16,190 nucleotides of DNA from CAXXOK01 sp964640955 (GTDB taxonomy: Bacteria > Bacillota > Clostridia > Christensenellales > Aristaeellaceae): NCBI GenBank assembly GCA_964640955.1, contig CAZXJI010000038.1, positions 1-16,190 on the forward strand, in the 5' to 3' direction. Positions 1-5,894 of this stretch are shown here, one piece after another; within the stretch, counting starts at the first letter, position 1, and each line of letters begins with the position of its first letter. The notes under the pieces were generated by a model that searched no databases, was not told where the DNA came from, and saw only the letters and a program-made list of their open reading frames with translations. A program made the position numbers and the translations under genes.

Positions 1-28
1 GCCGGTCGCAGGACACGCCGGGATAAGC

Positions 29-58
29 AAAAGACCCCCGCGGGGTTTTCCTCCCACG
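29..58 (-). terminator. Hairpin and T-rich tract, repeat unit 1
   Basis: Leftward RNA pairs CGUGGG with CCCGCG, including one G-U pair, and is followed by GGGGGTCTTTT. The G-U pair keeps the stem although the sequence differs from unit 2, which suggests selection for the structure. Confidence 0.5.
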
Positions 59-89
59 AAGGCCTTCCGGTGCCTGTTTCGATGATACC

Positions 90-98
90 AGTATATCA
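90..98 (-). promoter_or_regulatory. Extended -10 promoter element, repeat unit 1
   Basis: Leftward reading gives TGATATACT, an extended -10 box. The hexamer 17 bases upstream has little -35 character, so an activator may be needed. Assignment rests on the motif and on its conservation in all three units. Confidence 0.45.
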
Positions 99-160
99 CG
101 GATAGCCGTGGATTGCATCCACGATTTTACTCATTTGCCGGCGCAGGAGACTCCGGGCAA

Positions 161-189
161 ACAAAAACCCCCGCGGGATTTCTCCCGCG
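161..189 (-). terminator. Hairpin and T-tract, repeat unit 2
   Basis: Leftward RNA has a perfect 7-bp stem CGCGGGA/TCCCGCG closed by a GAAA tetraloop (172-189), then GGGGTTTTTG. This is the best intrinsic terminator of the three units. Confidence 0.65.
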
Positions 190-220
190 AAGGCCTTCCG
201 GCGCACATTTCGATGGTATC

Positions 221-229
221 AGTATAACA
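221..229 (-). promoter_or_regulatory. Extended -10 promoter element, repeat unit 2
   Basis: Leftward reading gives TGTTATACT. The base between TG and the -10 hexamer differs from units 1 and 3, but the TGnTATACT pattern is kept. It lies 131 bp from the unit 1 box. Confidence 0.45.
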
Positions 230-290
230 CGGTCAGCGGTGGATTGCATCCACGATTTTACTCATTTGCGCAGGGGCTCCGGGGTAAGCG

Positions 291-317
291 AAAGACCCCC
301 GCGGGGTTCCGCCCGCG
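291..317 (-). terminator. Hairpin and T-rich tract, repeat unit 3
   Basis: Leftward RNA pairs CGCGGG with CCCGCG (300-317) and continues GGGGTCTTTCG. It lies about 70 bases past the stop of the sigma-like gene, so it may also end the replication operon. Confidence 0.55.
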
Positions 318-347
318 AAGGCCTTTGAGATCTGTTTCGATGCTACC

Positions 348-356
348 AGTATATCA
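348..356 (-). promoter_or_regulatory. Extended -10 promoter element, repeat unit 3
   Basis: Leftward reading gives TGATATACT, 127 bp from the unit 2 box and just past the stop codon of the sigma-like gene. It is the first possible promoter for genes lying left of that gene. Confidence 0.45.
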
Positions 357-388
357 CGGCTAGCCGCAAATTGCGTCCGCGATTTTAC

Positions 389-847
389 TCACTTGCCGAA
401 CAGCAGCAGCGCCAGATGCTGGAGCGCGCGGTTCTTCCGGTTGTACGCGGAGGAGCGCTCGATGGCATACCGCTCGCAGATGTTCAAGACCGCGTCCGTC
501 TGCGCCTGACCGTCGTTCAGGTAGAACGCCGTAAGGACATACCGCTCGTCCTCCGACAGCGCTTCCCACGCCGGGCGGAACCATTCCATGTACTCCAGCG
601 CCTGGCGGTACCGCTCCCGGAGCACGTCGATCTCGTCAATGCCGGAGGCCAGCCGGGCCTCTCCCGCCGTGGGGTTGTGCGCGGACGGCATGCCGCTCAG
701 CACGGACGCGCGCGGCGCGGTCATCCGATCCTGCACGAGAGCGATGTCCTCGCCGGTATGCTCCAGGATGTAGGCCATGCTCCCATAGTCCTTCAGCGCG
801 CTGATCGCCGCGGATCGCTTGTCCAGGTACTGCCATACGATGTTCAT
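389..847 (-). CDS. Sigma-70 region-4-like phage regulator (late activator type)
   Basis: This 152-aa protein ends in a helix-turn-helix segment (residues about 97-145, from ALSEDERYVLTAFYL through a serine/arginine-rich recognition helix) that resembles sigma region 4. Phage proteins of this size and position, last before the packaging genes, are often ArpU/RinA/DUF1492-type activators of late transcription. That role is inferred from position and architecture. The start is the ATG at 847, preceded by GGGAGG at 9 bases spacing. It overlaps the stop of the SNF2 helicase by four bases (ATGA), so the two are translationally coupled. It is the last gene of the leftward operon, and the promoter-like tandem repeats begin at its stop codon. 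It could instead be a host-type regulator; the exact family is uncertain. Confidence 0.7.
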   Translation of the reverse strand: MNIVWQYLDKRSAAISALKDYGSMAYILEHTGEDIALVQDRMTAPRASVLSGMPSAHNPTAGEARLASGIDEIDVLRERYRQALEYMEWFRPAWEALSEDERYVLTAFYLNDGQAQTDAVLNICERYAIERSSAYNRKNRALQHLALLLFGK

Positions 848-2220
848 GTCGCTTTTCCTCCCTCGTGAAGATTGGCCTTGACCGCCTCAATCAGCGCGGC
901 CTGGGTTCGGTCCTTTCGGCGGAGCGCCGCCATGACCTGCTCGTCAATCGTGCCCTGAGTAACGATGTGCTGGACGACCACGGTGTCTTTCTGCCCCTGC
1001 CGCCACAGCCGGGCGTTGGTCTGCTGGTAGAGCTCCAGGCTCCATGTCAACCCGAACCAGATGAGCGTCGAGCCGCCCGCCTGCAGGTTCAGCCCGTGCC
1101 CGGCGGAGGCGGGGTGAATGAGCGCCACGGGGATTTCCCCGGCGTTCCAGCGGGCGATGGTTTCCGGCGTATCCAGCCTGGAAAACGGGACGCGCCGCGC
1201 GCGCAGCCGATCGGATATCCGCGTCAGGTCGTGCCGGAACCAGTATGCCACCAGCACGGGCTTTCCGTTCACGGCCTCGATCAGGTCCTCCAGCGCGTCC
1301 AGCTTCCGGTTGTGAATGGGCAGCGCGTGCCCGTCCTCGCCGTACAGCGCGCCGTTCGCCATTTGGCAAAGTTTCCCCGAGAGGGCGGCGGCGTTGACCG
1401 CGTCGATCTCCTCGCCTTTGAGGGTAACGACCAGATCGTCCTTCATGGTTTGGTACAGCTGGGTTTCTGAATCCGACATGCTCACGCGCACCTCGTTCAT
1501 GACGCACGCCGGCATCTTCAGGTAGTCCGCGGTCTTCATGCTGATGGAGATGTCGGCGATCCTGCGGTAGATCTCCGCTTCCGCGCCGGGCTTGGGCTTG
1601 TAGGAAAACACCTGCTGGGCGCTGCGCTTGTCAGGCAGGAAGAACGACTCCCGGTAATGGGTGATGAACCGCCCGAGGCGTTTCCCCATGTCCAGCAGTC
1701 TGAACTCTGCCCATAAATCCATCAGGCCGTTGCCCGCGGGCGTGCCGGTCAGCCCGACGATCCGCCGGATGAGCGGGCGCACCTTCATCAGGCTGCGGAA
1801 CCGCTTCGCCTGATGGGACTTGAAGGACGAAAGCTCGTCGATCACGATCATGTCGTAGTCGAACGGCAGGCCGCTTTCCTCGATCAGCCACTGTACGTTC
1901 TCCCGGTTGATGATGTGGATGAACGCGGATTCCCGGAGCGCCGCCCTGCGCTCTGCCGCCGTTCCCACGGCCACGCTGCAAGTGAGCCCTTTCAGGTGAT
2001 CCCATTTTCGGAGTTCTTCCGGCCATGTATCCCGCGCCACGCGCATGGGTGCGATCACCAGCACCCGGCCGATCTCAAACCGGTTCAGGCACAGTTCCCA
2101 GATGGCGGAAAGCGTGATCACGCTCTTGCCAAGACCCATGTCAAGGAGAATGGCGGCCACCGGATGCGTCAGGATGAAATCCGTGGCGTACCGCTGGTAT
2201 TCATGGGGCACATAGTTCAT
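844..2220 (-). CDS. SNF2-family DEAD/DEAH-box helicase
   Basis: A 458-aa superfamily 2 ATPase, of common length for phage SNF2-type helicases. Visible motifs in order: Walker A MGLGKS (28-33), motif II with DEL in place of DEAH (128-130), motif III GLTGTPAGN (156-164), motif V HPASAGHGLN (369-378) and motif VI QQTNARLWRQGQ (399-410). Such proteins translocate on double-stranded DNA and remodel protein-DNA complexes; a role in phage DNA replication or repair is inferred from the neighbours. The ATG at 2220 is preferred because GGAGG sits 8 bases upstream; the in-frame GTG at 2229 would overlap that site. The gene starts inside the VRR-NUC gene (20-bp overlap) and ends in the start of the sigma-like gene. 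SNF2 helicases beside VRR-NUC nucleases are a frequent phage pairing. Confidence 0.93.
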   Translation of the reverse strand: MNYVPHEYQRYATDFILTHPVAAILLDMGLGKSVITLSAIWELCLNRFEIGRVLVIAPMRVARDTWPEELRKWDHLKGLTCSVAVGTAAERRAALRESAFIHIINRENVQWLIEESGLPFDYDMIVIDELSSFKSHQAKRFRSLMKVRPLIRRIVGLTGTPAGNGLMDLWAEFRLLDMGKRLGRFITHYRESFFLPDKRSAQQVFSYKPKPGAEAEIYRRIADISISMKTADYLKMPACVMNEVRVSMSDSETQLYQTMKDDLVVTLKGEEIDAVNAAALSGKLCQMANGALYGEDGHALPIHNRKLDALEDLIEAVNGKPVLVAYWFRHDLTRISDRLRARRVPFSRLDTPETIARWNAGEIPVALIHPASAGHGLNLQAGGSTLIWFGLTWSLELYQQTNARLWRQGQKDTVVVQHIVTQGTIDEQVMAALRRKDRTQAALIEAVKANLHEGGKAT

Positions 2221-2482
2221 CCAGCACACCTCCGATCCGGTCAGGATGGTCGATCACGTACACCCGGAAGCCCAGCGCTTCCAGTTGGCGCTTCCGCCGC
2301 AGCTGCAGCGGGCGCGGTTTCTTCCCGGGCGCTTTCAGTTCGGCAAATGCCATCATACCGCCAGGCAAGAGAATCAATCGGTCGGGCATGCCGTCCATGC
2401 CGGGGCTGACAAACTTCGGAGCCAACCCGTTCATCATCCGAACCGTGCGGACCAGTTTTTCTTCCACGGTTTTCTCTCGCAT
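2201..2482 (-). CDS. VRR-NUC domain nuclease
   Basis: A 93-aa protein that is essentially one VRR-NUC domain of the PD-(D/E)XK nuclease superfamily. The core reads GMDGMPDR (28-35) followed by the ELK of the E-x-K motif (48-50), with a glutamate near the N terminus (E8) and QL at 60-61 completing the usual pattern. Stand-alone phage members act as structure-specific endonucleases, possibly on Holliday junctions or flaps. The ATG at 2482 is chosen because GGGGGGAGG lies 9 bases upstream and the protein then matches the domain length. An in-frame ATG at 2581, also behind GGAGG, would add 33 residues encoded across an inverted repeat; those residues look non-domain (TSTTSTH). The gene overlaps the SNF2 helicase, so the two products probably work together. 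Confidence 0.88.
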   Translation of the reverse strand: MREKTVEEKLVRTVRMMNGLAPKFVSPGMDGMPDRLILLPGGMMAFAELKAPGKKPRPLQLRRKRQLEALGFRVYVIDHPDRIGGVLDELCAP

Positions 2483-2503
2483 TTGCGTATTCCTCCCCCC
2501 ATG

Positions 2504-2605
2504 TGTGGAGGTCGTGGAGGTCAATTCAGTAATCTCTCTATAGGGCTTTTCAGGCTCGTTTTTCTCTATAGCGACTTTCATGACACGACCTCCACGACCT
2601 CCACA
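2504..2605. repeat. 19-bp perfect inverted repeat built of doubled 9-bp iterons
   Basis: The left arm at 2504-2522 contains GTGGAGGTC twice in a row. The right arm at 2587-2605 is its exact reverse complement. The 64-bp centre holds two direct copies of TCTCTATAG (2535-2543 and 2563-2571). The structure sits between the primase-helicase gene and the preferred start of VRR-NUC. In leftward RNA each arm carries a GGAGG-like or anti-GGAGG segment, so the hairpin could mask the ribosome binding site before the ATG at 2581. As DNA it resembles a replication-origin iteron set or a cruciform. Confidence 0.8.
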
Positions 2606-2624
2606 CTTCCTATTAAAATGTGTT

Positions 2625-4937
2625 TCAGGTCAAGAAATCCGAAAACTCATCCTTGGGGTCATTTCCAGGGGTGATTTTCAGTCCCTTCACGAAGTTGCCG
2701 CCGCGCGTACGAAGGCGCAGAAACCCTTCAGCTTCCAGCGCTGTGTAGAAGTCCGTTGTGCTCCGGGTATACTCGCCGCTTGATGTACTGAATGCGCGAT
2801 AGGCGGAATACAACTCTCCGGATTTCGCCGTGAGCCCGTCGCCGATTTCGCAGCACTCGTCCAGGAAATGCCCGAGCCAGTCGTTTTCCGCCTTATAGGC
2901 TTCAATGGCGTCCGCTACGCATTTGGGAAACGGGATCCGGAATCCCAATTCGATCGCCTGCTGAGCGCCCTCGATCATCCATTTCATAACGGCTTCGCCG
3001 GCATTCTCGCACAGATATTCGGCGTAGTTCTTGATGTCGTTCTTGCCTTCAATCTTGGCCTTAAACGGAATTACGATCAGCCTCCGCCAGATGCCGGTGT
3101 CCTTTGCGCCCACCCTGGGCAAATGGTTTGTATACAGGACCAGCGTGTGGCTGGGCGTGAAGCTGAACGGATCCTTGTATTTTTTCTCGGCAAACACAGC
3201 GTCGGTGGAGCACAGCTGTTTTACGATGCTGGTATTGAGCCGCGTTCCCTCTTCGAGCTCGGCGGCAATCAGCAGTCGCTTTCCCTTGGTTTCCGCCATC
3301 TCGGGTTTCACATTGCGTTTGCAGCCCACCGTCAGTGAATCCGCGGAAATGTTGCCGCTGTAACTGCCCATAACGCGGGAGAGCGTGTTCCAGAAGGTTG
3401 ATTTACCGTTCCGCCCATCGCCGTATGCGATGATCATGGCTTCGAGGAACACCTGCCCAACGCACACGATCCCTGCCACGCGCTGAACGTACTGGATCAG
3501 CGCCTGTTCGCCGCAGAAGAATGTATTCAGCGCATCCCGCCACAGTTCAGCGCCTTGATCGCCGGGCGAATACGCCGTCATCTTGGTGATGAAATTGTCT
3601 GGGCTGTGCTCCTGTGCTCCGCCCAATCCCATGCGCAGATCATAGGTGGCGGCGGGCGTGCACAGCAGAAACCAATCCTTGTCCAGTATGCCGGGCTCTA
3701 TTTCCAGAACAGGCCGGGCTTCCCGCAGCGTCGCGCTCACATTCTTGGATTCGCGGCGCTTGAGGACGAATGCCCGGTAGGCTTCCGCGCGCAGGAATGC
3801 CGTATAAGCGCCGCGCTGTGCATCGTTCATCAAGCCTTCGGCCTTTCTTTTCCCGTTGGCGTCAAGAAGCTCCTGTGCACCGGTGACGGTCATCTGCCTG
3901 AGCGCTTCGGAAACGGCCTCCTCCGCCTCAGCAAGCTGCAGATCCGTGAGCTTATGGGCAACTGCCTGCGCACCGGGTTTGGTCTCTTGCCAGCAGGCGC
4001 CGTCGTATCGGATGTAATCGGTCGCCGGGGAGTAACGCAGTTCCTGGCTAAAAAACTTGCCCAGCAACCGCGCCTGCCCGACGTCGGTGCGGTCATCCGG
4101 ATCATAGGTAAAGCCGCCCGGATGTTCCGCGTTCCATTGCTCCGGAGGCACATAGTTCTCTTGCTGTGAAATGCGCCTATAAAAACCTTGTGCGCTGCGC
4201 CAGATGGTCTTGAGTTCCTCGTCGCCCAACGGCGGATCGCACTGTGCGGCACGCTGCACGAACGCTTCATGCGCTTTATCGCCGTCCCCGAATCGCTTCA
4301 GTACGCGCCCGGCAAAGCGCGAAAGGGTGCTGTTGCGGCTGCCCTCCGAAATAACGCCGCCCAGCGGAGTTCCCGTATCCCAGAATGCGTCCGCCGCGGA
4401 ATCAGGATAGTACCTATCCAAACACTCGTCCAGCGTGATCGTGCCGGGGAAAAAATCGACATCCGGGGATGCCGTACCAAAGAAGAATCGGGCGGCGTCC
4501 AGTGCCTTTGTATCGAAGTACGGGAAGACGGCGTTCATGCGCTTTTTCAGATTGCTGTACTCGGCATGGTCGGTCACTTCTTCGATCAGGAACAGCACGT
4601 GAAATTTGGGCCGCGGTGCCTTCCCGCGCTTGGGCTTCATGTGGTGCCTGCTGAAGTGAACGGCGAACGGCACATTCGGGAAACTCTCGTGAATCATTTC
4701 CGGAGTGATCCAATCCTCAGGCCGTTCCGAATGATCGTTGTCACAGTCCATGCCCAGGCAATTCGAGCGAATGAAGTTGGCCTTTGAACGGTACCCACCC
4801 CGATATGACACGCAAACGTAGTCATGCCGCGCGGCCTCCCGGAGAGAATCGATCCCTCTGACAACCACTTCATGCGGATAACTGCAGTTGGTTTCGGCGC
4901 CAATGCAGTCGGCATAATAGAGCGAAAAACCGCTCAT
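2625..4937 (-). CDS. Phage P4/D5-family primase-helicase
   Basis: A 770-aa fusion of an N-terminal primase-like region and a C-terminal superfamily 3 helicase. The N-terminal half shows GMDCD (62-66) and FHVLFLIE (112-119), consistent with the metal-binding core of an archaeo-eukaryotic-type primase; this part is less certain. The helicase shows Walker A GDGRNGKST (506-514), Walker B around LLIAAELEEG (555-564), motif C LYTNHLP (601-607) and a likely arginine finger in GIWRRL (615-620). It should unwind the phage origin and prime synthesis for the polymerase encoded upstream. The ATG at 4937 has GGAGG at 7 bases spacing; a longer reading frame to 5060 lacks such a site. It overlaps the DUF4406 gene by four bases. 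The region just after its stop carries inverted iterons that could be its origin. Confidence 0.93.
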   Translation of the reverse strand: MSGFSLYYADCIGAETNCSYPHEVVVRGIDSLREAARHDYVCVSYRGGYRSKANFIRSNCLGMDCDNDHSERPEDWITPEMIHESFPNVPFAVHFSRHHMKPKRGKAPRPKFHVLFLIEEVTDHAEYSNLKKRMNAVFPYFDTKALDAARFFFGTASPDVDFFPGTITLDECLDRYYPDSAADAFWDTGTPLGGVISEGSRNSTLSRFAGRVLKRFGDGDKAHEAFVQRAAQCDPPLGDEELKTIWRSAQGFYRRISQQENYVPPEQWNAEHPGGFTYDPDDRTDVGQARLLGKFFSQELRYSPATDYIRYDGACWQETKPGAQAVAHKLTDLQLAEAEEAVSEALRQMTVTGAQELLDANGKRKAEGLMNDAQRGAYTAFLRAEAYRAFVLKRRESKNVSATLREARPVLEIEPGILDKDWFLLCTPAATYDLRMGLGGAQEHSPDNFITKMTAYSPGDQGAELWRDALNTFFCGEQALIQYVQRVAGIVCVGQVFLEAMIIAYGDGRNGKSTFWNTLSRVMGSYSGNISADSLTVGCKRNVKPEMAETKGKRLLIAAELEEGTRLNTSIVKQLCSTDAVFAEKKYKDPFSFTPSHTLVLYTNHLPRVGAKDTGIWRRLIVIPFKAKIEGKNDIKNYAEYLCENAGEAVMKWMIEGAQQAIELGFRIPFPKCVADAIEAYKAENDWLGHFLDECCEIGDGLTAKSGELYSAYRAFSTSSGEYTRSTTDFYTALEAEGFLRLRTRGGNFVKGLKITPGNDPKDEFSDFLT

Positions 4938-5368
4938 GTGCGCACCTCCGTTCCTTCCCGTGTAAAGAACCGTATCGGCAGGTTTCGACGTTTTGCGTTC
5001 TGGATTTCTCTTTCCATGCCTTCGGTGAAGGTCGTGCCAAACACCCATACTTCCGCGCACTTTGTCATAAGGATGCAGCCCATAAACAGACCGTCCTGAC
5101 GCTCTTCCGGGACGCTGTCGTCCAGAAAACGCGTAAAGTATACATGCGGCGCCAACGGGAGAAAGCCGCGTTCATAGGCCATGCGGCAATACAAAAGAGC
5201 GTTTCCGACATTTGCTTCGACGTCCCCGGCATACGGCGAGCATATGAAAACAATCGGCCGGAAGCTCAGTCCGCGACCGGCAGCGCGCTCCTGCCGGTCA
5301 ATATTGGTCAATGCCTCGTACACCGTCGGGTCACAGTACCCTTCATGATTGCGCCTGCTGATCGACAT
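4934..5368 (-). CDS. DUF4406-like protein (nucleoside deoxyribosyltransferase-like fold)
   Basis: This 144-aa protein carries the features of DUF4406 and related phage families: a strand ending in ICSPYAGD (42-49), a central LAPHVYFT segment (72-79), and the EVWVFG....GM..EI pattern (106-121) where nucleoside 2-deoxyribosyltransferases bind the sugar. That fold may act on nucleotides or nucleotide second messengers, but the actual substrate is unknown. The start is the ATG at 5368, behind GGAGG at 6 bases spacing; the upstream in-frame extension to 5515 reads through the preceding gene and is rejected. Only one base separates it from the 78-aa gene, and its end overlaps the primase start, so it is translated as part of the replication operon. 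Confidence 0.8.
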   Translation of the reverse strand: MSISRRNHEGYCDPTVYEALTNIDRQERAAGRGLSFRPIVFICSPYAGDVEANVGNALLYCRMAYERGFLPLAPHVYFTRFLDDSVPEERQDGLFMGCILMTKCAEVWVFGTTFTEGMEREIQNAKRRNLPIRFFTREGTEVRT

Positions 5369-5369
5369 A

Positions 5370-5606
5370 TCATTCCTCCGCGCCGCCATGCGCGCAGCTG
5401 GGAACGGATCCCCGGGATCCCTCGAACCTGTCCGCGCTCGCCATTGCGTACCACTCCAGCTGGCGTTTCCTGCCATAGGTGTCGGTATAGGAGATCGGCT
5501 CAAAATTGAGCCCACTAAATTCGGCGCTGTACCCGGAATCGGGCAGCGGCGTATCCCGCATATCGGTAAAAACGCCGTACTTGTCCATCGGAATCAGCTG
5601 TTTCAT
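5370..5606 (-). CDS. Small phage protein of unknown function (78 aa)
   Basis: I do not recognise this protein. It is 78 residues, starts MKQLIPMDKYGVF, contains an acidic and aromatic middle (FSGLNFEPISYTDTYGRK), and has no membrane segment or metal-binding cysteine pairs. The ATG at 5606 follows AAGGAGG at 10 bases spacing and overlaps the stop of the zinc-ribbon gene (ATGA). Its own stop lies one base before the DUF4406 start. The tight packing on both sides is the main reason to call it real. The C-terminal stretch SVPSCAHGGAEE looks disordered. Confidence 0.7.
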   Translation of the reverse strand: MKQLIPMDKYGVFTDMRDTPLPDSGYSAEFSGLNFEPISYTDTYGRKRQLEWYAMASADRFEGSRGSVPSCAHGGAEE

Positions 5607-5815
5607 TCTTGATGCGCCTCCTTCCAGCGCCTGCGGCTGCATGCCGGGCAGCAGATACCGGTGCCGTACAGGTCAAAATCCTTGTCGGAAGCCAATTCCG
5701 GAAGATCGACCCGCAATTCAGCCCCGCAGTCCGGGCACCTGGTAAACACGTTCTCCTCGGTGATGTCCGTCGTCAAATCGGTCTCTTCGTTGATGCGCGT
5801 CTTAACGTAGAACAT
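5603..5815 (-). CDS. Small zinc-ribbon protein (70 aa)
   Basis: Two cysteine pairs, CPDC at 27-30 and C-C-x-x-C ending CPAC at 56-59, predict a zinc ribbon of about 35 residues, flanked by an acidic N terminus and a basic C terminus (RRRWK). It may bind nucleic acid or a partner protein; nothing more specific is visible. The ATG at 5815 is preceded by GGGGG at a short distance, a weak site; an in-frame ATG at 5845 would add 10 residues but has no better site. It is the first gene after the 80-base gap behind the polymerase and overlaps the next gene by four bases. Confidence 0.7.
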   Translation of the reverse strand: MFYVKTRINEETDLTTDITEENVFTRCPDCGAELRVDLPELASDKDFDLYGTGICCPACSRRRWKEAHQE

Positions 5816-5838
5816 AAAAACCCCCTGCCGCTGATAGT

Positions 5839-5892
5839 AGGGCAACGCCCTCTACCTACCTGCTGACAGGAGGAGTTGATTTGTGGACAGGC
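5839..5892. repeat. Intergenic element, copy 1 (21-bp-period TGnnGACAG pair plus hairpin)
   Basis: This element fills the gap between the polymerase and zinc-ribbon genes. It holds CCTGCTGACAG (5859-5869) and TGTGGACAGGC (5882-5892) separated by 12 bases, and a small hairpin AGGGC-loop-GCCCT (5839-5851). Both 11-base blocks, with the same 12-base spacing and an adjoining GGGC/GCCC hairpin, recur at 10042-10099. Confidence 0.75.
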
Positions 5893-5894
5893 TG

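Larger units (their letters stand above)
1..394 (-). repeat. Three tandem ~130-bp repeats, each with a leftward -10 box and terminator hairpin
   Basis: Units run roughly 1-136, 137-267 and 268-394. Each shares a GATTTTACTCA block (123, 254 and 381), an AGTATA box, an AAGGCCTT segment and a CCCCCGCGGG block (35, 168 and 296). Read leftward, every unit has an extended -10 box of the form TGnTATACT, then about 40 bases later a GC hairpin followed by a T-rich tract. A convincing -35 box is absent. Units 1 and 2 also carry the inverted repeat GTGGATTGCATCCAC just upstream of the -10 box. The third unit begins at the stop codon of the sigma-like gene at 389-847 and is the most diverged. No protein-coding gene is supported in this stretch. 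The array may continue left of position 1. Confidence 0.85.

Noticed and set aside
113..328. Short open frame inside the tandem repeats
   Set aside because: It is made of repeat sequence, with no ribosome site; its residues simply repeat with the units.
1..394. CRISPR array
   Set aside because: Units are ~130 bp and near-identical along their whole length, without short repeats alternating with unique spacers.
4937..5060. Extended N terminus for the primase-helicase
   Set aside because: The extra residues overlap the DUF4406 coding sequence and lack a ribosome site, whereas the ATG at 4937 has an ideal one.
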